64,000 bases of DNA from Toxorhynchites rutilus septentrionalis (Eukaryota > Arthropoda > Insecta > Diptera > Culicidae), in the NCBI RefSeq assembly GCF_029784135.1, contig NC_073746.1, positions 165,007,325-165,071,324 of the forward strand, written 5' to 3'. Every line of letters begins with the position of its first letter. The stretch's first letter is position 1. The translations under genes and the position numbers were made by a program. Under the pieces are notes generated by a model. It ran no database searches. It was not told the DNA's origin and worked only from the letters and a program-made list of their open reading frames with translations. This document shows positions 31,991 to 42,213 of the stretch, one piece after another.

Positions 31991-32459
31991 GGATTTTTAA
32001 TAACCATCTCAAAAAAATATTGAAAGAAAACATTCCTTTTTTAAATTCTCTTTCAAATTTTGATAAAATTGCACTGAATAGTTAAAGAAGGGCAATAATA
32101 ATATTTGAATAAACTTATGTAATTATAAACATGTTTATATAAACCTGCCCATCTTATCATTCTTCATTAAAGACCTTGCGTCAAGACAGCTAGACAGCCA
32201 TACACTCTCAAATCAAGTGTGCCTGAGAAAATTATATTCTTCACTTAAACAAGCGATGAAAATGTGGACACTTTTTAGTCAGTGAATTGTATGGAGTTCC
32301 ACTGCTGTGATACTGCCTTAAGTTGAGACTAAATCATCTGAAATGAAGTTTTAGTTAGGATATAGTCTACCTTAAAAATATCGATGTTTAATTTGTGATG
32401 TAAATCCAAGTCCATGAACATACCTGAAAGAAAAATAAAAAAATATATATATGAGTGTG
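31991..32459. other. Unassigned AT-rich stretch
   Basis: Nothing recognised. Confidence 0.35.
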
Positions 32460-32468
32460 ATTACATAT

Positions 32469-32745
32469 CTTCTTCTTGGATGGCACTAACGTTCCCAGTG
32501 GAACTTTTGCCTTCTCAACATAGGTATTACTTGCGTCATTTTTGTTTGTAGTACCTAGTTGAGATTTCTATGCCGGATAACACGCCTTGAATGTATTCTG
32601 GAGTGGCAAGCTCTAGAATACGCATGATCACAGTGCAAGTCGAAAGAAATTTCTTTGACGAAAAATCCCCCGGCCAGAACGGGAATCGAACCCGAGCCCC
32701 CGGCATGATAATGTGGGACGCTAACCACTCGGCCACGGGAGCACC
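32469..32745 (-). mobile_element. Feilai-type SINE, full length
   Basis: The minus strand runs GGTGCTCCCGTGGCCGAGTG (A-box) through GGGTTCGATTCCCG (B-box) to a short GAAGAAG tail. ATTACATAT is directly repeated at 32,460-32,468 and 32,746-32,754 as the target duplication. It is diverged from the 14.5-kb copy at scattered positions. Confidence 0.9.
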
Positions 32746-33024
32746 ATTACATATACGAATGATAAAATGATCTCCAATGAATTCAACCAAATGTAACTGA
32801 TTACGGCTCAGAATTGTTAAAACAATGAAACCCAATCATTCAACATATCGACTGCCATTGTTGAATCTCCATAGATTCCCCACAGACCATTTTTCTCCCA
32901 CCATAATAATGCTTCTGAACTTGGTGGTAGCCGAGTTCACCGGTGAACTCATAGCAGTCAATGTGTTAAATTTTACGAATATTTTGTCCACTATTTTCTT
33001 ATAGGATCACGTCCAAAAGGGAGA

Positions 33025-33250
33025 TATGGTGGATAAAATGAAAATCCAAAAACTGAACTTGTAAAAATAATGAAACATCTCTTAATCATATAACTCGGAC
33101 TTTTCTTGATAGATCGCAACTATCACAATGAAGAGAGTTATATTTTTAAGATAAACAATTGAACAACTGTAAAATGTCAAACATTATCAAAACACGCTAA
33201 ATCACCCGTATTGATAGGCTCAGTTTCTACTCCTAGAATTGGACCGACCA
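33025..33250. repeat. Dispersed repeat (partner at 61,640-61,880)
   Basis: Shares GGATAAAATGAAAATC(C/T)AAA, ACTGAAC, TAGATCG and AATTGGACC-type words, in the same order and orientation, with 61,640-61,880. Non-coding; class unknown. Confidence 0.45.
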
Positions 33251-33571
33251 AAAGGACCGACTAAAGAAGTAGCGAAATACAATTTGAATGCATCTATGCC
33301 ACTTCAAAAACAATCGTAGCTATCCACCTTACATATAATTCTATCCAAGAGAAATGAGAGAACAAAAACAGGAAGTGGGTTATATCTATGGTATAACCGC
33401 AAGGGTGACGTAGGACTATCGTTGATTTAGAGATCATTTGTTTGAAGTTGAATCTCAATCCATTCTGAATGAATGAATAAATGAATATTTGGGGGACTTC
33501 GAAAACGAGAGCGTTACGTTGGAGGCACAAGGTTTTATGCATCCAATATAGGATACGGAAAACCTTGTTCT

Positions 33572-34730
33572 GAAGAATAATCTTCAGAAGCTAACCTGCT
33601 AACTGTACTTGATTGACAAATCACAAACCCAAATGTATTATATGGATATTTTATGGATAGAAAACATTAAAATAAACTCTTTCGCTTGAATGTAATTTTC
33701 AATTCCAAGAGGAACTGGCAGATTATTTTCCAGCAACCATTAGATATTTCCACATTTTCCTCGATACTGGAAGCACACCAGTGGTTAATACTACTTCGAT
33801 AACCACCTGTTAATAGCACTTGATGGAAACATATTTGGTCACAGTGTTACATGGATAGAAAACATTCAAATAAACTCTTTCACATTAATGTATTTTTAAA
33901 TTCCCAGAGGCAGATTATTTTCCAGAAATGATTAGATCTTTCCGGAACTTTCTCGATGCTGAATGGCATCCAAACGGAAAGAATTCTGCGCGTGTATGTG
34001 TCGATCCTTCGCCGTCCACCTCCTCCAGCACGTTAGGCAACGATGTTGTCTTGTCGATATCCTCACGAAAAATGAATGTGTCTCACCACCAGAATATCGC
34101 TTAAGTATGTTTTTTGTGTGTGATTGAATCGAGAGAAGGTGTGGTTTACGATGGCAATTTGGAAGGCAAACTAGAGGGAAATGAACTCTCTGAGCTCGGG
34201 ACTTTCGGCGACTGAGCAATAATCGATTGCGGGTGCATACAATATTGGATACGGAAATATCCTACTGATGGGGAAGAATAATCTTCAGAAGCTATCCTGT
34301 TTATTGCGATTGATTGAAAAATCACAAAACCAAATGTATTTGGTCACAGTGTTACATGGATAGAAAACATTCGAATAAACTCTTTCACATGAATGTATTT
34401 TTAAATTCGCAGAGGAACTGGCAGATTATTTTCAGTAACGATTGTTATTTCCACATTTTCCTCGATACTGAAAGCCCACCAGTGGTTAATGCTAATTCGA
34501 TAACCATCTGTTAATAGCACTTGATTGAAACATATTTGGTCACAGTGTTACATGGATAGAAAACATTCAAATAAACTCTTTCACATGAATGTATTTTTAA
34601 ATTCCCAGAGGAACTGGCAGATTATTTTCCAGAAATGATTAGATCTTTCCGGAATTTTCTCGATGCTGAATGGCATCCAAACGAAGAATTCCGCGCGTGT
34701 ATGTGTGTGTGTGGCGGCTGCTCCGAACTC
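33572..34730 (+). repeat. Nested direct repeats, periods of about 196 and 701 bp
   Basis: GAAGAATAATCTTCAGAAGC occurs at 33,572 and 34,273 (offset 701). Within each large unit two smaller units carry ACAGTGTTACATGGATAG (33,841, 34,346, 34,542), AAACTCTTTCAC, GAGGAACTGGCAGATTATTT and ACATTTTCCTCGATACTG or CTTTCCGGAA(C/T)TTTCTCG. The two small units alternate in type, giving an A-B-A-B order. Confidence 0.75.
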
Positions 34731-34893
34731 TTCCCGGGGAACCGTTTGTGGCATCACTCTCCTCCTGATGGATTCTCTTCTGGCCTAAGGTGCACAAACA
34801 GGCTCTTGGTGGCACCGTTCATCCGCGCTTTCATGATAAACGAAGAGATTCACCACAACAGCGACAACATGCTCCAATCGCTGTTCAATTAGA

Positions 34894-34928
34894 ACTGAGT
34901 GGATTTCCGAGCGGCGCTCGCTTATATA
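34894..34928 (-). promoter_or_regulatory. TATA plus TCAGT initiator pair on the minus strand
   Basis: On the minus strand TATATAAG begins 32 bp before the A of ACTCAGTTCT, a good arthropod initiator. The transcript would run into the element (34,895 downward). The first ATG downstream (34,834) opens only a short frame. Sequence-based guess without expression support. Confidence 0.4.
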
Positions 34929-35193
34929 CCAATTGGTGATTTCAATAGCCTGTTTTGAAAGCAATTTTAAGACTATTGAAACATGTTTTTGGATCAAAAA
35001 GTAACAAGTATAGAACGCGTAGACATTTTATCTTTCGAATGAAGTGTTTATCATACCATTTCGTTTAGTTGTTTAGGAGCTATTAACGCTCAAAATCTCG
35101 GTCTCCGGCGTAACGCTTTCGTTTTCGAAACTTTGATTTTACACCCCGGTATAGAAATGAAAGACGTAGTCCTACGTCAAAACTGAACCATCA

Positions 35194-35229
35194 TATAAAT
35201 ATTTATTTCGATTTAGTTAGCCTCAGTCT
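35194..35229 (+). promoter_or_regulatory. TATA plus TCAGT initiator pair just outside the element
   Basis: TATAAATA at 35,194 is 31 bp upstream of the A in CCTCAGTCTC (35,225), the canonical spacing for an arthropod TATA/Inr promoter. AGACA at 35,251, about +27, approximates a DPE one base off register. It lies 15 bp after the GACGTAG terminus, so it is either host sequence next to the insertion or a longer element end. Confidence 0.45.
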
Positions 35230-35799
35230 CTCACCAGTTAGTTAACGAGCAGACAGCAATCTCTCTCAAAGCTACATACAACGATTTTGATTGATACAAA
35301 GTAAAAATTGGAGATATCGCACACTGTTCAGATTCTGAAGAGAAGCACTCCCGTGTGATACTCTTGTCAGTCAGTATGCATGAAAATACCGGTCCTGCAG
35401 CGAAGCGATTAGTAATTTCCTCATCGTGAAGTAGTTAACACTATCAACCAAAAGAAAGAAGAACCAAAAAAAAGCAGAGTAATCAAATCCAACATCAGCA
35501 ACACGAGCGGTAACACATCAACAACAACAGCTTCAGCAGCGACAACAACATCTGTAGCAGCAGCATACGAGTTTCAATTTCCCTGTCAGAAACTGAACGA
35601 AAATACAGTGCGCTTGTTGCAAGTGTTTTATCCAGTCTTCAGAATGCAACTCGGTGCTGATACGCAACAAGCTCCCACTCCTTGTGCACACATGCGCTCC
35701 GGCGAATGAGCACGCTCCGAAACACAGATGAAATGCTTGGTTGTCAGCGCCGTTCTCACGCAGAGATTTGCGCCCAGTGTGAAGCTGAGTTTTAAGGCC
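35230..35799 (+). other. Leader-like CA/CAG-rich stretch
   Basis: Downstream of the TATA/Inr pair the sequence is rich in CAACAACAACAGC-type words and lacks long ORFs, as do many mosquito 5'-untranslated exons. No start codon in good context leads to a recognisable protein. A 5' exon of a host gene continuing beyond the window is possible but unproven. Confidence 0.25.
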
Positions 35800-36243
35800 G
35801 TTTTATATTATCCAGCACGTAGCGTAAACGGCACGTACCGATACGGGCAGACAAATACATATTATCAGGCATAGCAACTTCTCTGTACGGACCGGCAGCT
35901 CAGACGGAGCGGGAGAATAAATTTGTGTTGACGAAATTGAGCCAAGCGAAGCGACTGGTGATTGAACCGATGTCGTACCGAAGAGCGACGAACGCACCCA
36001 TACCACGAACTTCGACGTTTGATTTGTATGTATGGTGCTAGTCGCCCGTGTAGTTCGTGCCCGGCACCGGCAAAATATTCTTTTCGAGAATTCCTTCAAG
36101 CATTTGTCTGAAGCGTGCTGTGTATGCCCGGAGCCGTTCCGCTATATATACGCATACACATTTGAAACACACGCAATAATATTTGTCTTGCATGAAACGT
36201 GCCGTGCCGGTTACGCTACGTGCCTGATAATATAATATTACCT
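35800..36243. mobile_element. MITE with TTATATTATC-AGGCACGTAGCG termini
   Basis: The left terminus TTATATTATCCAGCACGTAG continues CGTAAACGGCACG. The reverse complement of the right terminus (36,195-36,240) reads TTATATTATCAGGCACGTAG, then CGTAACCGGCACG. A partial internal repeat of ATATTATCAGGCA lies at 35,861. No ORF resembles a transposase. Confidence 0.7.
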
Positions 36244-36406
36244 TCACGCTGAAATTTGCGCCGTATTTCTATACTGCGCGCTTGAAACTGGATTGCTCTC
36301 TCGGTTGAGATTTTTTTCTTCACACAAGCGTTTACGGTTCAAATGGGGGGGCGCTGTTGTTTTTATGCTTTGCTTAGAACGAACCAAGGCGCCTCTATAT
36401 ATACCA

Positions 36407-36990
36407 GGTGAAACAATCGGTGACCGGAATAAATCGCCACAGTAAACAACTGCAACAGAAACAACCGCTTAGAAAAAGTGTAGTAGGCTAGAAATATTTG
36501 GCGCGGGAAAAACATCATGTGCCTCACATTTCTATTATAAATTTATTCTCTTGTTCTCGTTTTTCGAAATTTATTCTGAGGACAATGTAATGGGGACGAA
36601 GTCCCCATTTGGCGAGGATAAGGAATCGAGGCGGCCCATGCCGCCAAGATGACGCAATCCGAGTCCACCGCCGACCCGCCGTCGGAAGCGGCGGTGTCTC
36701 GCACGCAAACCTGGGATCCACTGATTGCCCGGTTAGTTTGAAACATAGGATACGATCCTTTAGCAATGTCCGACCGAGCTCTAGCGAGCGTCGGACGGTA
36801 TACGTCTGCCCGGGGCGTTACGTTTGCCTGGGGCGATACGTTTGCCCGGTTAATTCTTGTTTTGAAATACAATACCGCGCCACAATATTTATAGCCTACT
36901 ACACATTTTATAAGCGGTGGTTTCTGTTGCAGTCGTTTTCTGTGGCGATTTATTCCGGGAACCGAAACAATCATATGAAATGCACTTTCA
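36407..36990. mobile_element. Hairpin (fold-back) element with GC-rich loop
   Basis: Arms 36,424-36,515 and 36,868-36,962 are inverted (CCGGAATAAATCGCCACAG, GCAACAGAAAC, AGTGTAGTAGGCTA, AATATT, GGCGCGG). The loop is GC-rich, carries a perfect 18-bp palindrome (ATGGGGACGAAGTCCCCAT, 36,591) and three units of about 19 bp of the form TACGTTTGCCYGGGGCG (36,797-36,858). The 162- and 169-codon ORFs across it are antisense to each other and look like hairpin artefacts. Confidence 0.75.
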
Positions 36991-37349
36991 GCCATATTGG
37001 AATTGCTGTCGGTATTGTTTACAAACAGCATCAGAACGCTGCCGGCGGCTCTCTACAAACTGCTGCGACGCTTATTCGAACGATGCCTACTTTGTTCGGC
37101 TTTCGCGAATTTATGTGAAAAAGACGGGATGATTTTGTAGAATTTCATTCTCATCCAGTTCATCCACTACTCTCGCATGTGAAAATGCAAAAATGGCGTA
37201 TCCTAGCAATAACAAAACAAACAACCCCCGCTCCACAAACCGTAATCCCCTTCTCATTGAAGTGATGATATTGCTTCACCTGTTATACATTTATACAAGC
37301 GCCTTGGAACAAACGAAGACAAAGCGAGCGCAAGAATTTGATGTGTATA

Positions 37350-38614
37350 TCAGGCTGTCAAAAAAGTCCTGCGGTATTTTTTTTGAATTTTCATTTGTTC
37401 ATGAAATTAGTTACAATCATCTGTTTTAAGTCAAATATGCGCCGTTTTGTTCGATGACTTGTTCCCAACGAGATGCCAACTTCATAATACCCCTGTTATA
37501 GAAGCTCGCTTCCTTATTGGCAAAAAACTTGGATAGCCAATTTTCACAGGCCTTTTTTGTGGCTAACTTCTGACTACCTAGCTCGTTCGCCATAGACAAA
37601 AACAGGTGGTAGTCACTTGGTGCAAGGTCCGGACTATACGGCGGATGCAAAAGATCCTCCCATCCGAGCTCCCGGAGCTTCTGGCGCGTCACCAAAGAAG
37701 TGTGTGGCCTGGCGTTGTCCTGATGGAAGACAATGCGGCCTCTGTTTATCAAAGATGGCCTCTTCTTCATGAGTGCTACCTTCAAGCGGTCCAGTTGTTG
37801 GCAGTACAGGTCCGAATTGAGCGTTTGGCCATAGGGAAGCAGCTCATAATAGATTATTCCTTGACCATCCCACCAAACACACAGCAGAGCCTTCCTGGCC
37901 GTTAATGAGGGCTTGGCCACCGTCTGAGCCGCTTCAGCGGGCTTCGACCACGACCGTTTGCGCTTCACGTTGTCGTAAGTGACCCACTTTTCATCGCCAG
38001 TCACCATCCGCTTCAGAAACGGGTCTATTTTGTTGCGATTCAGCAGCGATTCACATGCGTCGTTACGGTCAAAGTTTTTTTGTGTCAACGTGTGTGGCAC
38101 CTATACATCGAGCTTCTTTGTGAATCCAAGCTTCTTCAAATGGTTAATAACGGTTTGATGACTTATCCCCAGCCCTTGGCCGATGCTACGGCTGCTACTA
38201 TGCCGGTCTTTCTCGGCTAATTCAGCGATTTTGTCGCAATTTTCGACGACAGGCCTTCCGGAGCGTGGCGCATCTTCGACGACCTCTACACCAGAACGAA
38301 AACGTTGAAACCATCGTTGTGCGGTGGAAACTGTATCGGGTCCATAAACTGCACAAATTTTATTGGCAGCTTGAGATGCATTTTTGCTTTTGTCATAGTA
38401 GTACTGTAAAATATGTCGGATTTTCTCTTTATTTTGCTCCATATTTGCGACACTATAACTCACGAACGACTCAACCAAACAAAACACTGTCAATGACTAT
38501 ATAAAATACCTTTCCAACAAACTATAGTATGACTCGATACAATGAATACAACTAGAACTACGCGCTTACAACGACACCTCGCGGAAATACCGCAGGACTT
38601 TTTTGACAGCCTAA
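37350..38614 (-). mobile_element. Mariner transposon (DD34D), 1,265 bp
   Basis: Terminal inverted repeats T(C/T)AGGCTGTCAAAAAAGTC, continuing CTGCGGTATTT, are flanked by TA (37,348-37,349 and 38,615-38,616). The single gene is on the minus strand and fills the element. Confidence 0.95.
37426..38442 (-). pseudogene. Mariner transposase with one nonsense codon
   Basis: Starting at ATG 38,442 (MEQNKEKIRHIL) the frame runs 338 codons to 37,426, normal for mariner, with one in-frame TAG at 38,101-38,103. The N-terminal helix-turn-helix pair includes ISHQTVINHLKKLGF. The stop replaces the Trp of the WVPH linker motif (LDV-stop-VPHTLT). The catalytic part has the first Asp in MVTGDEKWVTYDN, the second in VFHQDNARPH and the third in YSPDLAPSDYHLF; 34 residues lie between the last two. 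The motif set resembles the mellifera/irritans side of the family. One base substitution accounts for the loss, so the copy is young. Confidence 0.95.
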
Positions 38615-38616
38615 TA

Positions 38617-39072
38617 TGAATCTGGGACCTGAATCACTTTCAAACGTATCAGATCCACTCCACATCTACTTACTCCGAATTCAAAAAGTTTCATTTATTA
38701 ACTTTATTAACTGACCAGAACTTCATTGGTCACATCCAAACATATTCCGAGCATTTCCCGGATACCTTCTATGATCAGTTCCTGAGTTGACCCTAAAATC
38801 CATAATATAATTAATCAGAAAATTTATCTTGTTGAAAAAACGCTGAATAAAAATGTTTAGCAGGAATAGGAGCATATGAGACGAGATGAAACAAATAACA
38901 CGAAGTAAGAGCATTTTTAATGACCCAGAATCTGACTCTTTTTTCTTTAAAATGCGTTGCATCTTCACCCCAGAGCCTTGATTTATTTTAGGGACATGTT
39001 TCGACCCGTATGCTGGATCTACATTTCAACAGTCAACTACTATTTTTTTAATGGTACGAATGTTTCTATTGG
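38617..39072. other. Unassigned stretch
   Basis: AT-rich; nothing recognised. Confidence 0.35.
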
Positions 39073-39149
39073 ATGCCATTAGAAAACCATGAGAGAAAAG
39101 AAGTTGAACTAAACGTATTATGTATATTGATCGTTATTACAAATCTAGT

Positions 39150-39841
39150 TCAACTTTCAACACTTTTGATTTTCTCTACCATCAAGACTGCATCTCTTTG
39201 GGTGTCAACAAACATCTTCGAGTTTCTAGCCTCGTTTGTGCTTTTCGAAGAAAATCCTCTCTTGAATGATGCATTGCCATGCGATAGGTTTAGAGCTTTT
39301 TTCACAAACAAGGTCAAAATTGGAAGCTCCTTCTGCGACTGAGCGATAATTTCCATCCAAGAGTTATCCAATCTTTGATCTTTTATTTGATATGCAGATA
39401 ATACAATTTCAGCAGAAGACGTTGGACACAATTGTCCATACTCATTCTTTATTTTATCTGCACGAATGCCGGGCAAATGTTGTTTATCGACGAATACTTC
39501 CAAGCATAACTCCGTCCATTTCTCCGCTATATCCGGAATGTTGAAAATCACATCCAGGTTAATACATGTTAGGTAACGAGTGCGATATGTCAAAGGGGAT
39601 TGTATGAACAATTTCTTTGAAAATCCACAGTAGAACTCACGATAGCTGGTACAAAATATTAGGATACCTTCATCAGAAATTTTACGGATTTCGTTGCAAT
39701 TCCAATTTTAATACTTACAGGTAGCAGTAGAATGGTTCTGTGAGGTGTTTTAGATTTCACTTTCAGTCGTTCGGATTTCATATTTTTTTCCATAGCAGGT
39801 CTCACAAGTCCCGTTAGGTCATCGAAAAGGAATGAAACCAT
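39150..39841 (-). pseudogene. hAT transposase C-terminal relic
   Basis: The minus strand contains LFIQSPLTYRTRYLTCINL, EIVLSAYQIKDQRLDNSW and FVKKALNLSHGNASFKRGFS. The last segment is the hATC dimerisation motif (consensus LSHGNA-ERGFS). An upstream segment (39,841-39,659) reads LTGLVRPAMEKNMKSERLKV and ends after PVSIKIGIATKSV. The two segments are in different frames, separated by a stop near 39,659. The joint has a good donor (CCT|GTAAGTATT, 39,717) and an acceptor (TTTTGTACCAG, 39,648), but splicing there does not keep the frame; the next AG (GTGAG, 39,638) would. I favour a decayed frame over an intron. Confidence 0.65.
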
Positions 39842-40019
39842 CGGTGCCTCTGTCTGACATTCACGCGAAAACTATTTAACTGTCGGTGCTGCCGTAACAC
39901 AAAAAAACAATTTTAGTTCCAGCAGCCTATATCCCATAGCATGTGCGACAATCTCGTACATCTTTGACCGGAAAACTAATGCAAAACTCCGTTTAAAGTT
40001 TGGATGCCTTTCCTTAAGC

Positions 40020-40240
40020 TTATTCTTCTCTTGTTTCCTTACCTCGCCGACAGGATTGTTTGAAAAACAAAAATAGTTTTTTTTCGGCTAACTTATTAGA
40101 GAGCCGAAAAAAAACACTGCGCAAAAAAAATTCCGACTTCGTGGAACAATTCCCGACTTTTTCCCGCATTTTTACCGATGTATTTTGATTCCCGACTTTT
40201 TCCCACATTTCCCTATTTTCCCTAATGGGTGGCCACCCTG
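40020..40240 (-). mobile_element. hAT-like 5' terminus CAGGGTGGCCACC
   Basis: The minus strand begins at 40,240 with CAGGGTGGCCACCCATTAGG and continues with repeated GGGAAAAAGTCGGGAAT words. CAGGGTGGCC is typical of hAT ends, and the transposase relic to its left is in matching orientation. The opposite terminus was not found. Confidence 0.55.
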
Positions 40241-41772
40241 TACATGTATTGGGGAGTAGAACATTTTTTGTTATTTTTTTGCTCATTGATTGTAATAAAT
40301 CGGGACGCCATAACATGTGCTAAAAATTAACTTTGGGTGTGCGGTTGGACAGCGCCAGAATTGTAAAAATATTAATCCATCTCATGTGCACTTCACGATG
40401 AAACCCAATGTTACCGCATGTTTTCAGCTGTAGTGGGGAAGTGAAAAACTATTATCGAACAAGTCACTGAAAACGAAACCATTTTTCGGCTAGTTATAAC
40501 TCGCCGAAAAATAAAAATCGGCATTTCGTTTCTCGCGAGAATTTGAGTGAGCGTATAGCGTTCTCTCACCTTTTATTATCCCAACTATTTTCCCTGTGGG
40601 GGAAAATGCATGTTCTTTCTCTCAAATCGGCGGGCATTTCGGTCTCTGATTTATACCTAATTAATTAAAAGGGACGGAGCAAAAATTGCAATATTTCCTC
40701 TGTCCACATTGTCCGTAGAGCGAATACTGCATTTGCAGTCGATTCGCAGTAGTATATGAATACTATACTTCGATAATTCATTAGTTGCTCTTTATTGATA
40801 ACAAAGATAGGTAAGCACAGTAATGCAAGGAAAGTCGAATATTTTCTATTTTCTTGATTTATATCATTTAAGGATTAGGGATTTCTAATTTCCAATACAC
40901 CAAACAAATTTAATAAAATACCGATTCGAATGCCATATAAATCATTAACATTCGTTTGTAACAGAAATAGTTATTGACGTTTAAACTATTTCATAAAGAT
41001 AAGATGTTTTAAAATAATAAAAATAAGCTATCCTAAAGTTAATTACATGAAAATTAAAAATTTCATTTTCAGTGACCACCATCACATCCTAACAAGTTGA
41101 GCCCCGTGTCGGTTCCAAGGGTCTGACGTTGAGCTTTTCATTAGAAAAAGGTTGATTACTGGGACTGACAGTTACAAGATAATTAAAGTATGAATTAAAT
41201 GTTCATTACGATATGTGGTTAGTTTTTAGTCGAATTTCTGACTTTTTTTCTTTTGATACAATAACTATCTATGAGAGTGGAGACCGACACTGATATTAAG
41301 CAAATACTCTTGTTGCGGGCTCAATGGGAAACAAGAACAAATTGGGGCTCACCGTGTTATAAGATACAAAATAAAACCGAGGGAATCGAAACGGATTCGA
41401 CTGTTTCTACCGACTCTGGATCTGCCCACGAAAATATGACTGACCCCAACGTAATTCATTGTTCCGCACAAATAGTGCGAAAGCAATCACGATTCAATTG
41501 AAACTCGCTCGAAAGTAAAAGCGATGATATCACCACGATATTGGTTCTCAAAATCAATAAATCGACCCATTAGCGCACCTCTTCGGGACCACCTTCCTGC
41601 CATTGCTTCACGAAGAAAGCCAATAATTGAATTTCAATTACGCGCGAAATTCACTTACGCCATACAAGCCGTGAATTGAAAGGAAGTATAATAATCGGCA
41701 CACACACACACACACGAAACAAACAAAAAAAAACAAGTTAACAATCCGAGATTCCTCAATCCTAACATAGTA
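40241..41772. other. Unassigned stretch
   Basis: Nothing recognised apart from a (CA)n run at 41,698-41,716. The ORF at 41,271-41,501 has no motif that I know. Confidence 0.35.
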
Positions 41773-42211
41773 CAGGTAAACTTCGATATAACGTACATTT
41801 CACTTTCAAAATTGTACGTTGTATCGAATTGTACGTTATATCGAAGCATAATAAAGTACTCACAAACGTAGTCTATAATACATTATTGTGTTGCTGTTTT
41901 AGTCAAGTTAATGAATAACTTCAATCAGAAGACGAAGCCAGCCTTTCTCGTGATGTTTCCTTTCGTACTGTTGATTAAAGCTTGATTCATTTAGAATCTG
42001 GAATCACAAAACCAGCTGTATCGAGATTGATTGAAGGTACAAAGCTTGTTTTAGCATCACAATACAGATAATTCATTGTTCTATCAGAAAAAAAATTTCC
42101 TTTACACTTTGAAAAGGTGTACGTTATATCGAGGTAAAATGTACGTTATATCGAGTGACGTTATATCGAGGGTACGTTATGACGAGGGTACGTTATATCG
42201 AAGTTTCCCTG
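41773..42211. mobile_element. Tigger/pogo-like MITE with iterated GTACGTTATATCGA
   Basis: CAGGTAAACTTCGATATAAC on the left and GTTATATCGAAGTTTCCCTG on the right are inverted and flanked by TA (41,771-41,772; 42,212-42,213). The terminal form CAGG-AAACTTCGATATAACG is like pogo/Tigger ends. The subterminal word GTACGTTATATCGA recurs about six times (two near the left end, four near the right). No coding capacity. Confidence 0.85.
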
Positions 42212-42213
42212 TA

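Larger units (their letters stand above)
33406..35179 (+). mobile_element. GACGTAG-terminal element, 1.77 kb, apparently complete
   Basis: The left end TGACGTAGGACTATCG and the right end CGTAGTCCTACGTCA are inverted. The right end is itself palindromic (GACGTAGTCCTACGTC). The copy at 9,052-9,910 shares both flanks with it. The interior is built of direct repeats (period near 196 bp within period near 701 bp) and two GC-richer inserts, 33,985-34,215 and 34,690-34,930. None of the short ORFs (95, 85 and 70 codons) looks like a transposase. Confidence 0.6.

Noticed and set aside
35225..35799. First exon of a host gene
   Set aside because: The TATA/Inr pair is good but no coding start, splice donor or downstream exon can be supported, so I list only the promoter-like pair.
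36543..37118. 162- and 169-codon ORFs on opposite strands
   Set aside because: They are mirror frames across a hairpin element with a GC-rich loop; neither has a known motif.
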